Assembly: GCF_902833045.1 (NCBI RefSeq)
Contig: NZ_CADFDU010000010.1
Location: 62,001-126,000, forward strand
DNA length: 64,000 nt
Direction: 5' to 3'
Origin: Burkholderia sp. BCC0322
GTDB lineage: Bacteria; Pseudomonadota; Gammaproteobacteria; Burkholderiales; Burkholderiaceae
The position numbers and the translations under genes are program-made. Shown piece by piece: positions 20,001-28,869 of this stretch. Numbering within the stretch: position 1 is the first letter of the stretch; every line of letters begins with the position of its first letter. The notes beneath the pieces were generated by a model, which worked only from the letters and a program-made list of their open reading frames with translations, did no database searches and had not been told where the DNA came from.

Positions 20001-21319
20001 CGTGCACGGCGGAGTCGCTGGCCGACTTCTCGTGGGACTGCTTCAACGCATGGCTCGACGCCGGCGCACCGGGCAAGGAGGGCTGGGCGCTGACCGCGCT
20101 GGGCCTGTTCGGCAACGACGACACCGCACGCAAGCTGACGCCGCTGATCCGCACGTGGCCCGGCGAATCGGCCCACGCGCGCGCGGCGACCGGCCTCGAC
20201 GTGCTGGCCTCGATCGGCAGCGACGTCGCGCTGATGCTGCTCAACGGCATTGCGCAGAAGGTCAAGTTCCGTGCGCTGCAGGACCGTGCGCGCGAGAAGA
20301 TCGATGCGATCGCGGAGGCGCGCGGGCTGTCGCCGGAGGAGCTGGAAGATCGTCTCGCGCCGGATCTCGGGCTCGACGCGCAGGGCACGATGCTGCTCGA
20401 CTTCGGTCCGCGCGCGTTCCGGGTCGGCTTCGACGAGACACTCAAGCCGTATGTGCGCGAGACCGGCGCCGACGGCGTGGCCGGCGCGCGGCTCGCGGAC
20501 CTGCCGAAGCCGAAGAAGACCGACGATCCGGTGAAGAGCAAGGAAGCGGTCGAGCGCTTCAAGCTGCTGAAGAAGGATGCGCGCACCATCGCGAGCCAGC
20601 AGCTCGCGCGGCTCGAGGTCGCGATGTGCGGCCGCCGCCGCTGGACGCCCGAGGTGTTTCGCGTGTTTCTCGCCGAGCATCCGCTGGTGCGCCACCTGGT
20701 TCAGCGTCTCGTCTGGGGGGTGTACGAAGTGGAGGATGGCGGCAACTTCGGCGGCACGTTGAAGGCTTGTTTCCGCGTGGCGGAAGACGGCACCGCGGCC
20801 ACGGCTGACGACGATGCGTTCACGTTGCCGGAAGGCGCGACGATCCGCATCGGCGTGCCGCATGCGCTGGAAATCGCGCCGGCCGACGCCGCCGCGTTCG
20901 GGCAAGTGTTCGCCGACTACGAGTTGCTGCAGCCTTTCGCCCAGCTTGGCCGCGACGTGTACCGGCTGACCGACGATGAGCGCAACGGGCGGCAGCTCGA
21001 ACGCTGGAAGGGCGTCAAGGTGCCGACCGGCCGTGTGCTCGGGCTCGTCAACAAGGGTTGGCGCCGCGGCCAGGTGCAGGATGCGGGCTGCATCTGGTAT
21101 TTCACGAAGCCGCTCGGCGCGGGCAAGGTGATCGAACTGTCGCTCGAGCCAGGGATCATCGTCGGGGCGGTCGACATGTATCCGGATCAGGAACTCGGTG
21201 CGTTGCAGGCCGGCTCGCCGTCGAACTGGGGCAGCATTCGCGACGCTGATGCGTTGTCGACGCTCGACGAGATCTCGGCAAGCGAGTTGATTCGCGATCT
21301 GGAGGGGATGCGCGAGTAA
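17069..21319 (+). CDS. yehI: WGR and DUF4132 domain protein (YehI/MolR-like)
   Basis: 1416 residues. The N-terminal WGR domain (about 1-75, 'NIRWGRIGTAGQ') is a nucleic-acid-contacting fold also found in PARPs. It is joined by an Ala/Ser/Pro-rich linker (about 75-150) to a very long helical region. A DUF4132 domain occupies the C-terminal third, up to the 'DMYPDQELGAL' region. In E. coli the counterpart is yehI/molR, next to yehL-yehQ; here it closes the core of the island, 168 bases after yehQ. Historical molybdate-regulation claims for MolR should not be carried over without evidence. Confidence 0.88.
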   Translation: MRRFELIEGNSSKFWEVEQDGSGLNIRWGRIGTAGQSQTKSFADDAKARAALDKLVKEKTGKGYAEVAVAAGASIGATAAKPSAASSAVPEASTAAESAASTQPAAVRAGKRAPSAPSAQPGASMPASTATSATTPAAVPPVAAESFDAQCERVVETVRAQIANGDMQPGETLTVAVIKRRYNVGDQGAAMAFDLLKSRRLLYGWGTSATVHEHAQAAAAALGEWVTTETAAAPAHAALAVADTAVPPWLAHGEPVRLSPQMQRDAYASRRFPVEVSVPDVRAAWLKIEGKDGYSIDIGATDAALRPAVQRMLDRLAARTPIAGPVADAQADAALFALAMTVGDYHGETTIGRPVVDYLVAQYGLTGTIDVLFDALKIQVHADYDRQAQRRVHRFTTNVEGPVRDSWRGPIVGSEAALREHLAAASEADWQACVDRSEAAIPTLHPTRQPIPALLLPDAPHLSNALVRRLGAERDVPETLHWMLLTATDPDAIAIAAKIRPDSYGHSFWGMSRMAATVLRERGAAAFDVLESGAADDAAGDALAAIGTPDAVAALAKVASGSKGALARLSLSLDRWPVAGMVALSRLVAAGGKDAGLLTPSLTRLLRAHTAHVDGLRPWLDAPAQAVIDKLLALLAGPADVASADELPGVLAAPPWLAARQKKAAVLTLEPLELAAIERWDEAKRNQAKTPGQWEAKRFAEAEKNTLTLVAGLGFDASKKYYGPLGEAAAKAIRQGDAPAFVAAWRAMIDERKRERYFWYSLRAEYLTLLPAAVAVDIWNAIAGDYSTAGVNMLMATFGLPALPGLIATVRNKPTENFSYALNYGAVECAPIAARAFAKLKTLRDDGRAWLLKFPEHAASGLIAPSLGKPGEARDCAGTALRLLQANGHEALLMEVAARYGDPAVPQAVRAVLDESPLDRFPTKRSKLPEFWQPRGWRRPVLKNGKALPDDALDTLGQMLTFPTSEGIYGGIDVVKDACTAESLADFSWDCFNAWLDAGAPGKEGWALTALGLFGNDDTARKLTPLIRTWPGESAHARAATGLDVLASIGSDVALMLLNGIAQKVKFRALQDRAREKIDAIAEARGLSPEELEDRLAPDLGLDAQGTMLLDFGPRAFRVGFDETLKPYVRETGADGVAGARLADLPKPKKTDDPVKSKEAVERFKLLKKDARTIASQQLARLEVAMCGRRRWTPEVFRVFLAEHPLVRHLVQRLVWGVYEVEDGGNFGGTLKACFRVAEDGTAATADDDAFTLPEGATIRIGVPHALEIAPADAAAFGQVFADYELLQPFAQLGRDVYRLTDDERNGRQLERWKGVKVPTGRVLGLVNKGWRRGQVQDAGCIWYFTKPLGAGKVIELSLEPGIIVGAVDMYPDQELGALQAGSPSNWGSIRDADALSTLDEISASELIRDLEGMRE

Positions 21320-21334
21320 CGCGCGCTCGCCACC

Positions 21335-21364
21335 GAAGCGGGCGGGCACCGCCCCGTCCGCTTC
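21335..21364. other. Stem-loop between yehI-like gene and next gene
   Basis: GAAGCGG (21335-21341) is perfectly complementary to CCGCTTC (21358-21364), with further GC pairs inside. It lies 15 bases after the stop and lacks a T-run. It may attenuate or stabilise the transcript. Confidence 0.35.
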
Positions 21365-21408
21365 GACCACGCCGACATCGCCCGTCCTTCCTTGCTACGA
21401 CACCCGCC

Positions 21409-22458
21409 ATGACGCCGCTGACACCCGAATGCCTTGCCGTCCTGCACCGGCCCGTCCTCGACGAAGCCGATCTCTTCACAATCGACGATTTCTTCGAACT
21501 GGCTCCAATCGACGCATTGCTTGAGCAGGCGCAGGATCCTGCCTGCGCTGACGCCATCCTGCGCGCGTGTGCGGCCGAACTGCCGGCGCTGCACCCGAAC
21601 CGGGCGGCGTTGCTGGCGCTGCTCGGTGGCGCGATCGTCGAGCGCGGAGCCGATTCGCGCATCCTGTTTCCGGCCGCGCAGGCGAGGCTTGACGCGTGGC
21701 TGCCCGAACTCGCGCCGTTTTGCGCAAGGGCGGTCGAGGAGGGTGACGAGGAAGCCACCGATGACGAACGGCGCGACTGGCAAGCAGCTCGGCAACGGCT
21801 AGATGCACAGAGCGCGCGGCAGCGTTGGGAAGTCGATGCGTGGCGGGACGCAGTCGATACGCTGGTTCTGCCGCTGATGGCGATGCTGATGCGCAATCGT
21901 GACAATCACCGCGATCTCGTCGCCGATACCGCGTTGCAGTCGTTGCTTGACCGGATGGCCGACAACGACAGTTTGCCGTTCGACCAGTTGCACTTTCTAT
22001 GCACCGCGTCGGCGTTGAGCTACGAGCCGGAGTGCGTCGTCGTGCTGCCGGCTTCCGGCACGGGTTTCGTCGCCAGCGTGCATGCGGTCAACAACACGTT
22101 CCACGCGTTCACGCTGCTGCAGCGCCTGATCGCCGAACACGCGCAGATGCTGCGCGTCGGCAAGCCGATTGCACCGAGGAACGGTGACGAAGAGCAGGAC
22201 ACCTCGGCGTTTCACTGGCTGCAGGCGCATGCGTATGCGAACGGTGTACTCGTCAACCATCTGGCGCTCGCGTGGGGCGAAGCGCCGCTGCGCAGCCACC
22301 GCAAGCACGGCCAATGCGTACTGATCGCGCTGGAGACGGAAGAGGGTATCCATCGAAGCTGGAACGGCTTCAATGGTGTGTGCCATCCGGCGCAGAATCC
22401 GTCCGTGACGCTGGTGCGGTTCCTGACGCCGGACGAGGTCGCGGCCTATCTGGCTTGA
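21409..22458 (+). CDS. Hypothetical protein, sixth gene of the island
   Basis: 349 residues, start ATG 21409, 89 bases after the WGR-DUF4132 gene and on the same strand. It is cytosolic and acidic, without membrane segments. The N-terminal half is helical and Asp/Glu-rich. The C-terminal half includes 'LHFLCTASALSYEPECVVVLP' and 'HFTWLQAHAYANG'-like segments (about 190-290). I do not recognise a family. Position and orientation suggest membership in the yeh-type operon. Confidence 0.6.
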   Translation: MTPLTPECLAVLHRPVLDEADLFTIDDFFELAPIDALLEQAQDPACADAILRACAAELPALHPNRAALLALLGGAIVERGADSRILFPAAQARLDAWLPELAPFCARAVEEGDEEATDDERRDWQAARQRLDAQSARQRWEVDAWRDAVDTLVLPLMAMLMRNRDNHRDLVADTALQSLLDRMADNDSLPFDQLHFLCTASALSYEPECVVVLPASGTGFVASVHAVNNTFHAFTLLQRLIAEHAQMLRVGKPIAPRNGDEEQDTSAFHWLQAHAYANGVLVNHLALAWGEAPLRSHRKHGQCVLIALETEEGIHRSWNGFNGVCHPAQNPSVTLVRFLTPDEVAAYLA

Positions 22459-22966
22459 CGCGCGGGCCTCGTCCGCATTCGCACGATCGAGGCGTCGTGC
22501 ACCGCCGCGCTTCCGGCCTCGCCCGGCCCCATCGGGCTAGGCGAGGCTGGAGAAGGACGAACCGCTGTCCGCCGTCTTCGCGCGCAACGCCACAAAAGCC
22601 CGCCAGATCCTGCCGACCTCCGTTGGCGGCGACGGCATTGCTGTCCAACGAGCGCCTCGTGCCTGATTTGTTGTCAATGCTCGTCAGAATGCCGCCGCCA
22701 GCCCGGCCATATCCTTGTTTTCGGCGTCGATGCGCCGTCGTCGTGCGGGGCGTAGGCAAGGGTAGCGCTGCTGGTCAAGGGCCTCGGGCATTCACTGTCG
22801 GCGAACCGCGCCCGTGCCTCCTTGATTGGCGTGCATCTTAAATGAGCGTGCGTCGTGAAAGCTGACAAGTTCTGACATCCGGGGGGCAGGCGGCATCGGG
22901 GGCAGGAGCGCGTCGCGTGTTCGGTTATAGTGTCGCCCGATCGCAGACACCAGTACGAATCGCGTG
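22459..22966. other. Intergenic region with one strong hairpin
   Basis: No convincing gene is seen. GCCTCGCC (22516-22523) pairs perfectly with GGCGAGGC (22540-22547), a likely end-of-operon structure about 58 bases after the last stop. The short frames here lack ribosome sites and family features. The promoter of the sensor kinase should lie near the right edge. Confidence 0.5.
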
Positions 22967-25009
22967 ATGTTCCGGCTCATCTTCCTCATCCTGATTACCT
23001 GGGCCTCGGGGGCCTTCGCGGCAACGCCGATTACGCTGCCGGACGGAGGGCAGGTCAGCGTCCGCGGCGGCTGGGATCTGTTGCGCGATCCAGGTAACAC
23101 GCTCACGGTCGAGCGCATGTCGCAGCCCGAGATCGCGCGTGCGTTCATCGGCCAGACGTCGGAGCCCGCGCTCGGCTATGTCAACGGCGCGGCGTGGCTG
23201 CGCCTGACCGTGACCCGCCCGGCGAGCGCACCGCCGATGTGGCTGCTGGAATTGCGGTCGTCGCTGCTGAACGACGTCACGCTGTACGTGCCGCAACCGG
23301 GTGGCGGATACCAGCGCCACGTCGCCGGTGATCGCATGCCGGTGGCGCAACGCGACATCGCGTACCGCAACCCCGTGTTTCGCCTGGACCTTCCGGCGGG
23401 CCAACCGGTCACGCTCTATCTCCGGATCCGCAGCACCAGCACCCTGAGTTTCTCGATGGTGCTGTGGTCGCCCGACGCGTTCATCTCCGCGACGAGCAAG
23501 GAATCCTTGCTGTTCGGCCTGCTGGACGCCGCGCATCTCGTGCTGCTCGTCTCGAGCCTGTGGCTGTTCCGGGTGACGCGCGATGCGTCGTTCGGGCTCT
23601 TCGGGCTGAGCGTCATCGTGAACCTGCTCACCGCGCTCGGCGCCGAAGGCTACATCTATCAATACCTGCTGCCGGACTTTCCGGTCGCGAGCAATGCCGT
23701 CTACCTGCTCAGCTGGCTGCTCGGCACGCCCGCCGGCACGCTGTTCACCGCGCACTACCTCGGCCTGTTCAACGGGCGCTGGCGGCGTCCGACGATCGCT
23801 TTCTCCGCACTGACGATCGTCGTCGCGCTGGCGGCCGCGCCGCTGATGCTGGTCGTCAATGTCTGGTGGGTGCGCCCGCTTTACCTGTTCTGGCAGATCG
23901 CGGTCATCCTCGCCACGATGGGCGTTTCGCTCTGGCTGACTGCCCGCGGACACCGGCATGCGCGGGTGGTCGTGCTCGTGCTGCTGCTGTTGCTCGGCGG
24001 CAGTGCGCTACGTGTCGCGCGCAACGTCGGCTGGATCCCGCCGGGCCTGCTCGCCGACAACGCCGGATATCTGGGGATGCTCGCGTTCATGCTGATCATG
24101 AATTCGGCGATCAGCTCGCGCTACAACGCGATGCGCAATGCGATGGAAGCGGCGCAGGCCGACGCATTGCGTGTCGCGCGCCAGGCCGAGCGCGATCTGG
24201 AGGCCAAGGTCGCGCTGCGCACCCAGGCACTTCGGGAGGCGATGGAACAGGTGGAAGCGTCGCTCGCGATGGAAAAGCGCGCGCAGGACGAGCAGCGCCA
24301 GCTTCTGGCGACCGTCTCGCATGAACTGCGGACGCCGCTGGCGGTCATCGATGCCACGGCGCAAAATCTTGACCTCGACGACGCGGGTACCGATCCGCTG
24401 ACCTCGTCGCGCTACCAGAAGATCCTGCGCGCGACGCAGCGCTTGACGGTGCTGATCAATGATTCGCTGCACGAGGACGGGTTCGAGCTGCTGCGACGCG
24501 GCACCCGCAGCGGCGACACCCGCCTGGCGGCGCTGCTCGAGGATGCGGCCACTGCCGCCGAGGCGCTGTCCGACGGCCACCGCCTCGAAATCGACGCGAA
24601 AGACCTGCCGGACGCCTTCGTGTGTGACGGCAGCCTCACGCGCCTCGTGCTGCGCACGCTTGCCGACAATGCCGTCAAATACACTCCCGGCGGCACCCGG
24701 ATCGCGTTGCGCGGCCGGCGTGTGCCGGGCGGCGTGGAGCTGGAAGTCGAGGACGATGGCCCCGGCATTGCGCCGGCGGACCTGCCGCACGTGTTCGATC
24801 GCTTCTTCCGCGGCCGCAACGTGGGCCGCAAGCCGGGAACGGGCCTCGGTCTGCCGCTGGCGCGCCGCATGGTCGAGATGCAGGGCGGCACATTGAACCT
24901 GGTCAGTGACGTGGGGCGCGGCTGCCGGGCTACGGTCTTTTTGCCCGCGAACGCGGGCAGGGCGGCTGCCTCCGGTCAGGCGAGCATCAGCGGCGCGGCG
25001 AACGTATAA
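22967..25009 (+). CDS. 7TMR-DISM sensor histidine kinase
   Basis: 680 residues from ATG 22967 (GTG 22964 is equally possible). A signal peptide ends near 'SGAFA'. A periplasmic DISMED2-type sensing domain follows (about 20-165), then a seven-helix membrane block (about 180-385), a short coiled coil, HisKA with 'SHELRTP' (phospho-His about 451) and HATPase_c with 'DNAVKY', 'DDGPGIA' and 'GTGLGLPLARR'. It should autophosphorylate and pass phosphate to the regulator encoded convergently next door. The ligand is unknown; such receptors often sense carbohydrates or other small molecules. Confidence 0.93.
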   Translation: MFRLIFLILITWASGAFAATPITLPDGGQVSVRGGWDLLRDPGNTLTVERMSQPEIARAFIGQTSEPALGYVNGAAWLRLTVTRPASAPPMWLLELRSSLLNDVTLYVPQPGGGYQRHVAGDRMPVAQRDIAYRNPVFRLDLPAGQPVTLYLRIRSTSTLSFSMVLWSPDAFISATSKESLLFGLLDAAHLVLLVSSLWLFRVTRDASFGLFGLSVIVNLLTALGAEGYIYQYLLPDFPVASNAVYLLSWLLGTPAGTLFTAHYLGLFNGRWRRPTIAFSALTIVVALAAAPLMLVVNVWWVRPLYLFWQIAVILATMGVSLWLTARGHRHARVVVLVLLLLLGGSALRVARNVGWIPPGLLADNAGYLGMLAFMLIMNSAISSRYNAMRNAMEAAQADALRVARQAERDLEAKVALRTQALREAMEQVEASLAMEKRAQDEQRQLLATVSHELRTPLAVIDATAQNLDLDDAGTDPLTSSRYQKILRATQRLTVLINDSLHEDGFELLRRGTRSGDTRLAALLEDAATAAEALSDGHRLEIDAKDLPDAFVCDGSLTRLVLRTLADNAVKYTPGGTRIALRGRRVPGGVELEVEDDGPGIAPADLPHVFDRFFRGRNVGRKPGTGLGLPLARRMVEMQGGTLNLVSDVGRGCRATVFLPANAGRAAASGQASISGAANV

Positions 25010-25635
25010 CCGGTGCGATGGACGGTCTTCAGCGGTAGTTCCGAACCCGCCTCGCGTCGCCAGCGCTGTCGCAGACGACTGACCATCGTCTCCAGCCTGC
25101 GCTCGTCGTAGTCGACCCAGTCGAAACCGAAATCCTCGGCGATTTGCCGTCGGCTCACTGCCTTGGATGGATGCCGCGCCAACAGGGTGAGGAGGGCGAT
25201 TTCGCTTGCCGACAGTTCGAGCCGGCCGCCGACCGGCGCGGACAGCACGCGCGCCTGACAGTCGAGCCGCCAGTCGTTTGCCACCCGGCGGCCGAGTGCC
25301 TGGAGAATAGCGTCGAGTTCGACCAGTTTCACCGGCTTGACGAGATAGTGATCGGCTCCGCCGATCAGGCCGTCGATCTTGTCCTGCGTGTCCCCGCGCG
25401 CGGTCAGCATGACGATGCCGCAGTCGCGATGCCGCGCCCTGAGCCACACGGCCGCATCGAAGCCGCTCCCGTCGGGGAGCATCACGTCGATGATCGCAAA
25501 TGCGAGATCCAACGCCCGTTCCTGGAACTCCGCGACCGTACCGGCCTGATCGACGGTCCAGCCGCGTTTTTCCAGGAACGCGGCGATTTCTTCGCGCAAC
25601 TCGACTTCGTCGTCGAGCAACAGCACTTTGGCCAT
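24976..25635 (-). CDS. OmpR-family response regulator
   Basis: 219 residues. The receiver domain has the acidic pocket 'DDE' near 8-10, phospho-acceptor Asp near 50 ('IIDVMLPDG') and Lys near 101 ('LVKPV'). The C-terminal winged helix has 'SRRQIAEDFGFDW', 'LETMVSRLRQRW' and 'VHRTGYTF'. Its gene is convergent with the kinase gene and the 3' ends overlap by 34 bases, an unusual layout for a presumed pair. Confidence 0.92.
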   Translation of the reverse strand: MAKVLLLDDEVELREEIAAFLEKRGWTVDQAGTVAEFQERALDLAFAIIDVMLPDGSGFDAAVWLRARHRDCGIVMLTARGDTQDKIDGLIGGADHYLVKPVKLVELDAILQALGRRVANDWRLDCQARVLSAPVGGRLELSASEIALLTLLARHPSKAVSRRQIAEDFGFDWVDYDERRLETMVSRLRQRWRREAGSELPLKTVHRTGYTFAAPLMLA

Positions 25636-25932
25636 ACCGCTCTACCCTGGATCCGCGTTGTGTGGTTGCGGAGTCTTGGCTTATGCCTGTTCCGATCGGT
25701 GGTGCCGCCGCGTTGGATAGCGCGATGCAGCCGTCATCGGCCCCGCGTTTGCCCGCGCTTTGCCGGCGCGGGGATTTTAGCCGAACGAGGCGGCTGCGGT
25801 CGTATTTCGCGGCAAAAGATCGAGGTGCGGGACGAATGTGAGGCTGGCCCCGGCAAGCAGTGCCATCCTGTGAGCCCGACTTTGCAATGAGAGGCGCGGC
25901 GAGCTTGCCGCGCCCCATCGGGTCGTGCCGCG

Positions 25933-27870
25933 TTACTTGACGGAGCTCGCGCTGACCTTCGCGAAATCCAGGCTGCCGAAGCCGGTGTCGTCGTCCCAGC
26001 CGGCCTTCGCGGTGTAGCCGTGGCTACTGTAGCCGTTGTTGCCCGACGTCACGTCGTGGCGCAGCGACGTATTGGTCGGCAGGCCTTGGTAGAACGCCGA
26101 AGTCGGCAGGCCGAGGCTGTTGTTGTTGGCCGATTCGACGCGTGCCCAGCCGCCGACGAAAATCGGCGACGCGAGGCTCGTACCGCCGACGAGCTGGTTC
26201 GTCTGCCCGTTGATGACGATGTACGCGCCTGTCGCCTGCGCGGCGTCGAACGCCACGTCGGGCAGCACGCGCTTCGTCACCGTGCTGCCGAGCGCGGCGG
26301 TCTGCCAGCTCGGCGCGGTCTCGAACGCGCTCACGCCGCCGCCCGTTGCCCAGATCCGCACGGCGTTGTCGACCGGGTTGCCGTTGCTGTCGAGGTCCGC
26401 ATAGGCGACGCCTTCGTTCCACACGGTTTCGCCGGCCCACGTCGTGGTGCCGGTGGTCGAGAGCGTCGTGCCGCCGACGGCGACGACGTACGGCGAGCTC
26501 GCGGGCGACGACACGCTGTACTTGGACAGGTTGATCGTCGTCTTGACCGACGTGCCGTTGTACGTGCCGATATAGCCGGGCGCGCCTTGCGGTGACGTAG
26601 ACCACTGATAGACGCCTGCATCGCCGGCCGAGACCGAGAAGACTTGCCCTTGTGCGACAGCCTGCTTGAATACCGCGTCGTCGGCCGCGAGCGAGCCGTC
26701 CGAGTTGGCGGCCGTTTCGTCGAGGCCGAGCGACACGTTGATGACGGTCGCCTTGTTGTCGGTCACCGCCTTGTTGTAGGCGGCGGTCAGCGTCGCGTCG
26801 GTGAGGCCGCTGTCGTTGCTGTCGCCGTTGATGGCCGAGTAGAAGATCAGCTGTTTGACGCCGCCCGACGTGCCGATGATGTCCTGGCTGTCGAGATCCC
26901 ACTCGCCCGGATCGCCGTCGTCGGCCAGTGTGCCGGAGCCGCCCGCGACCACTGCCGTGTTGACGGTTGCCAGGCCGGCGTTCTGCGTGAAGGTGTTCAG
27001 GTCGGCGATGGTCTGGGTCATGTCGCCCCAGGTGATGATGCCCACCGTGGTGTTGGTCGCGGCGGGCAGGCCGCTCGCGTCATAGATTTTTGCGAAATCG
27101 GTCGGCTGGTGGCCGACTTGCTGCGACGCCGCTGACGCATTCTTCGAAACCGCATTCGGTTCGATGACGGCGGCCGGCGCGAAGCGGTGCAGCAGGCGAT
27201 GCGGCACGGCGGCGTTCTGCAGGCCGAGCACGGAATCGACGATCGAGCCGAGCGAGGCCGGGATCAGTGCCGCCGAATCGTTCGCGTAGACCGGCTTGCC
27301 GCGATAGTTGAAGCGCTTGATGCTCGCCTGGAAGCCGCGCTGCACGTTGCCGGCATTGCCGTCGGCGGAGATCAGTGTGTTGTTGTCAGAGACTGTGATG
27401 TTGCTGAAGCCGTTCGCCTTCAGGTGAGCGACCACGGTTGCGACCTGTGCGTCGGTCGGCGAGAAGCGCGCCTTGAACTGGGCGGGTGTGAGGTACTTGT
27501 GATAGCTCGCGCTACCCGGCTGGTTGACGTCGCGAAGGAACGTGTCGAGCTGGTCCGCGTTGCGATTCTTCAGAACCACGGTCACGTGCAGCGGCTGGCT
27601 CAATTCGAGCGGCGTCACGTGCGTATCGGTAAGCGCCGGCGTGCCGACGCTGTTCAGCGAGTAGCTGGGCGCCGCAGCGGACGCGGCCAGTGCCTGCGAT
27701 GCGCCCGCGGCCGGTGCATTGGACAGGAGGAACGCGCTGGTGCGGGTCTGGACCCAGTTGGTTGCCGCCTGGGCGGACAACGGGACCATCGTGGCTGCTA
27801 CTCCAACTGCAATTGCCGTCAGCGCAAAGCGTTGCAGGAGTTTGCGATTGACGTATTGAGTTCTCTGCAT
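25933..27870 (-). CDS. Secreted S53 serine-carboxyl peptidase (sedolisin)
   Basis: 645 residues. ATG 27870 begins a clear signal peptide (cleavage near 'SAQAA'); the longer frame adds an unrelated leader. An activation (pro-kumamolisin) domain occupies about 60-210. The catalytic domain shows the Glu-Asp pair in 'GEWDLD' (about 321/325), the oxyanion Asp in 'SAGDAG' (about 414) and the nucleophile Ser in 'GGTSLASP' (about 565). A C-terminal Asp-rich 'DDDTGFGSLDF' forms the calcium site. It is an acid-active endopeptidase, exported and self-processed. Confidence 0.94.
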   Translation of the reverse strand: MQRTQYVNRKLLQRFALTAIAVGVAATMVPLSAQAATNWVQTRTSAFLLSNAPAAGASQALAASAAAPSYSLNSVGTPALTDTHVTPLELSQPLHVTVVLKNRNADQLDTFLRDVNQPGSASYHKYLTPAQFKARFSPTDAQVATVVAHLKANGFSNITVSDNNTLISADGNAGNVQRGFQASIKRFNYRGKPVYANDSAALIPASLGSIVDSVLGLQNAAVPHRLLHRFAPAAVIEPNAVSKNASAASQQVGHQPTDFAKIYDASGLPAATNTTVGIITWGDMTQTIADLNTFTQNAGLATVNTAVVAGGSGTLADDGDPGEWDLDSQDIIGTSGGVKQLIFYSAINGDSNDSGLTDATLTAAYNKAVTDNKATVINVSLGLDETAANSDGSLAADDAVFKQAVAQGQVFSVSAGDAGVYQWSTSPQGAPGYIGTYNGTSVKTTINLSKYSVSSPASSPYVVAVGGTTLSTTGTTTWAGETVWNEGVAYADLDSNGNPVDNAVRIWATGGGVSAFETAPSWQTAALGSTVTKRVLPDVAFDAAQATGAYIVINGQTNQLVGGTSLASPIFVGGWARVESANNNSLGLPTSAFYQGLPTNTSLRHDVTSGNNGYSSHGYTAKAGWDDDTGFGSLDFAKVSASSVK

Positions 27871-28869
27871 TGTGAGCTCCGAGATTTCGACGAAGAACGG
27901 GTGCGGCGCGCGGCCCGGATCGCGGGTAGCGAAGGGCGGCCGATGCAACCTGACGCAAGCCAGAACGATCAGCAGAATTCAAGGCGACATAAGTATTCCT
28001 CCCCACCCACCATCAGAAATGGAGGCCGGTCGGGTATCGGGCTCGCGTATCGCGGGCACCGATTCTGCGCTCGGCCCTCTTGTTTGTCGGGCCCCACCGC
28101 GATCCTGCGTGCGCGGGTCCGACAATTGCTTTGGGTACAGTCCGCGGTTTGCGGATAGAACAGCTTCGATTTGCTATCTATTGATTAGGAATGCAATTTA
28201 TTTGAGTCGAAAAGACCGTATTGCGATGCCATTTGACGACCTGGGCTGCTACGGTTGTTCCAGCCGATTGCAATGCTGCATGGGACTGACGATGCAACTT
28301 CGTGTGGCGCGAGCGGTGTGGTTCGGCAAGCTAGGCTCGGCGGATGAAACCTGCCGTGCCGTCAAGCAGATCGCGATGCTGACGACGTTTCCTTGCGACG
28401 CATTGTGACGAAACGGTCCAGTCTGAAGCGAAGCTGGATGGCGGTGAGTCGAGAAACTTTCCCTCGCGGAATTAATTACGGCTTTGTGAGACGGATATCG
28501 CCATCACGATGGTGTAATCAAAACGGAAGTTATTTGTCGGGTTTTTGGTTTATTGCGCCATTCAAACTCCAATCGGCATTTATTGCGGGAAAAGATAACA
28601 AGGAAGAAAACGGAGCGTCAAATATTTTTTGATGAAATCTAAAATGTTTAGATCGAGGTTTGGCAGGGTTGCCGAGAAAGGTTTCAAAGCTTGCAGTAGT
28701 CGTAAGTAGAACGTAGGGGTGTCGAGCTGAATGCGCGGGGCGACGTGAACCGGTTCCTTGGGTGAACGTCCCTCGGGTTGGGAATCAAGAGACTCGCTTC
28801 GACGCTGTTCGTTCGAGCGTGGGTGCGCTGTAAGTACTTGGAAAGCGAGACAGCGAGTGATCTATTGAC
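27871..28869. other. Gene-poor region, AT-richer, before the IS cluster
   Basis: About 1 kb without a gene I can support. The base composition changes near 28140: long AT-rich runs at 28140-28220 and 28460-28720 contrast with the backbone. A perfect 7-bp inverted repeat ATCTAAA/TTTAGAT lies at 28637-28653. The open frames present (for example 27872-28408) have no family signal and poor starts. Peptidase promoter elements should lie next to 27870 on the minus strand. Confidence 0.5.

Noticed and set aside
16844-21370. 1508-codon open frame antisense to the WGR-DUF4132 gene
   Set aside because: Compositionally a shadow frame. The plus strand has WGR and DUF4132 domains and operon context.
27872-28408. 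178-codon frame after the peptidase gene
   Set aside because: No ribosome site, no family resemblance and mixed composition; likely chance.
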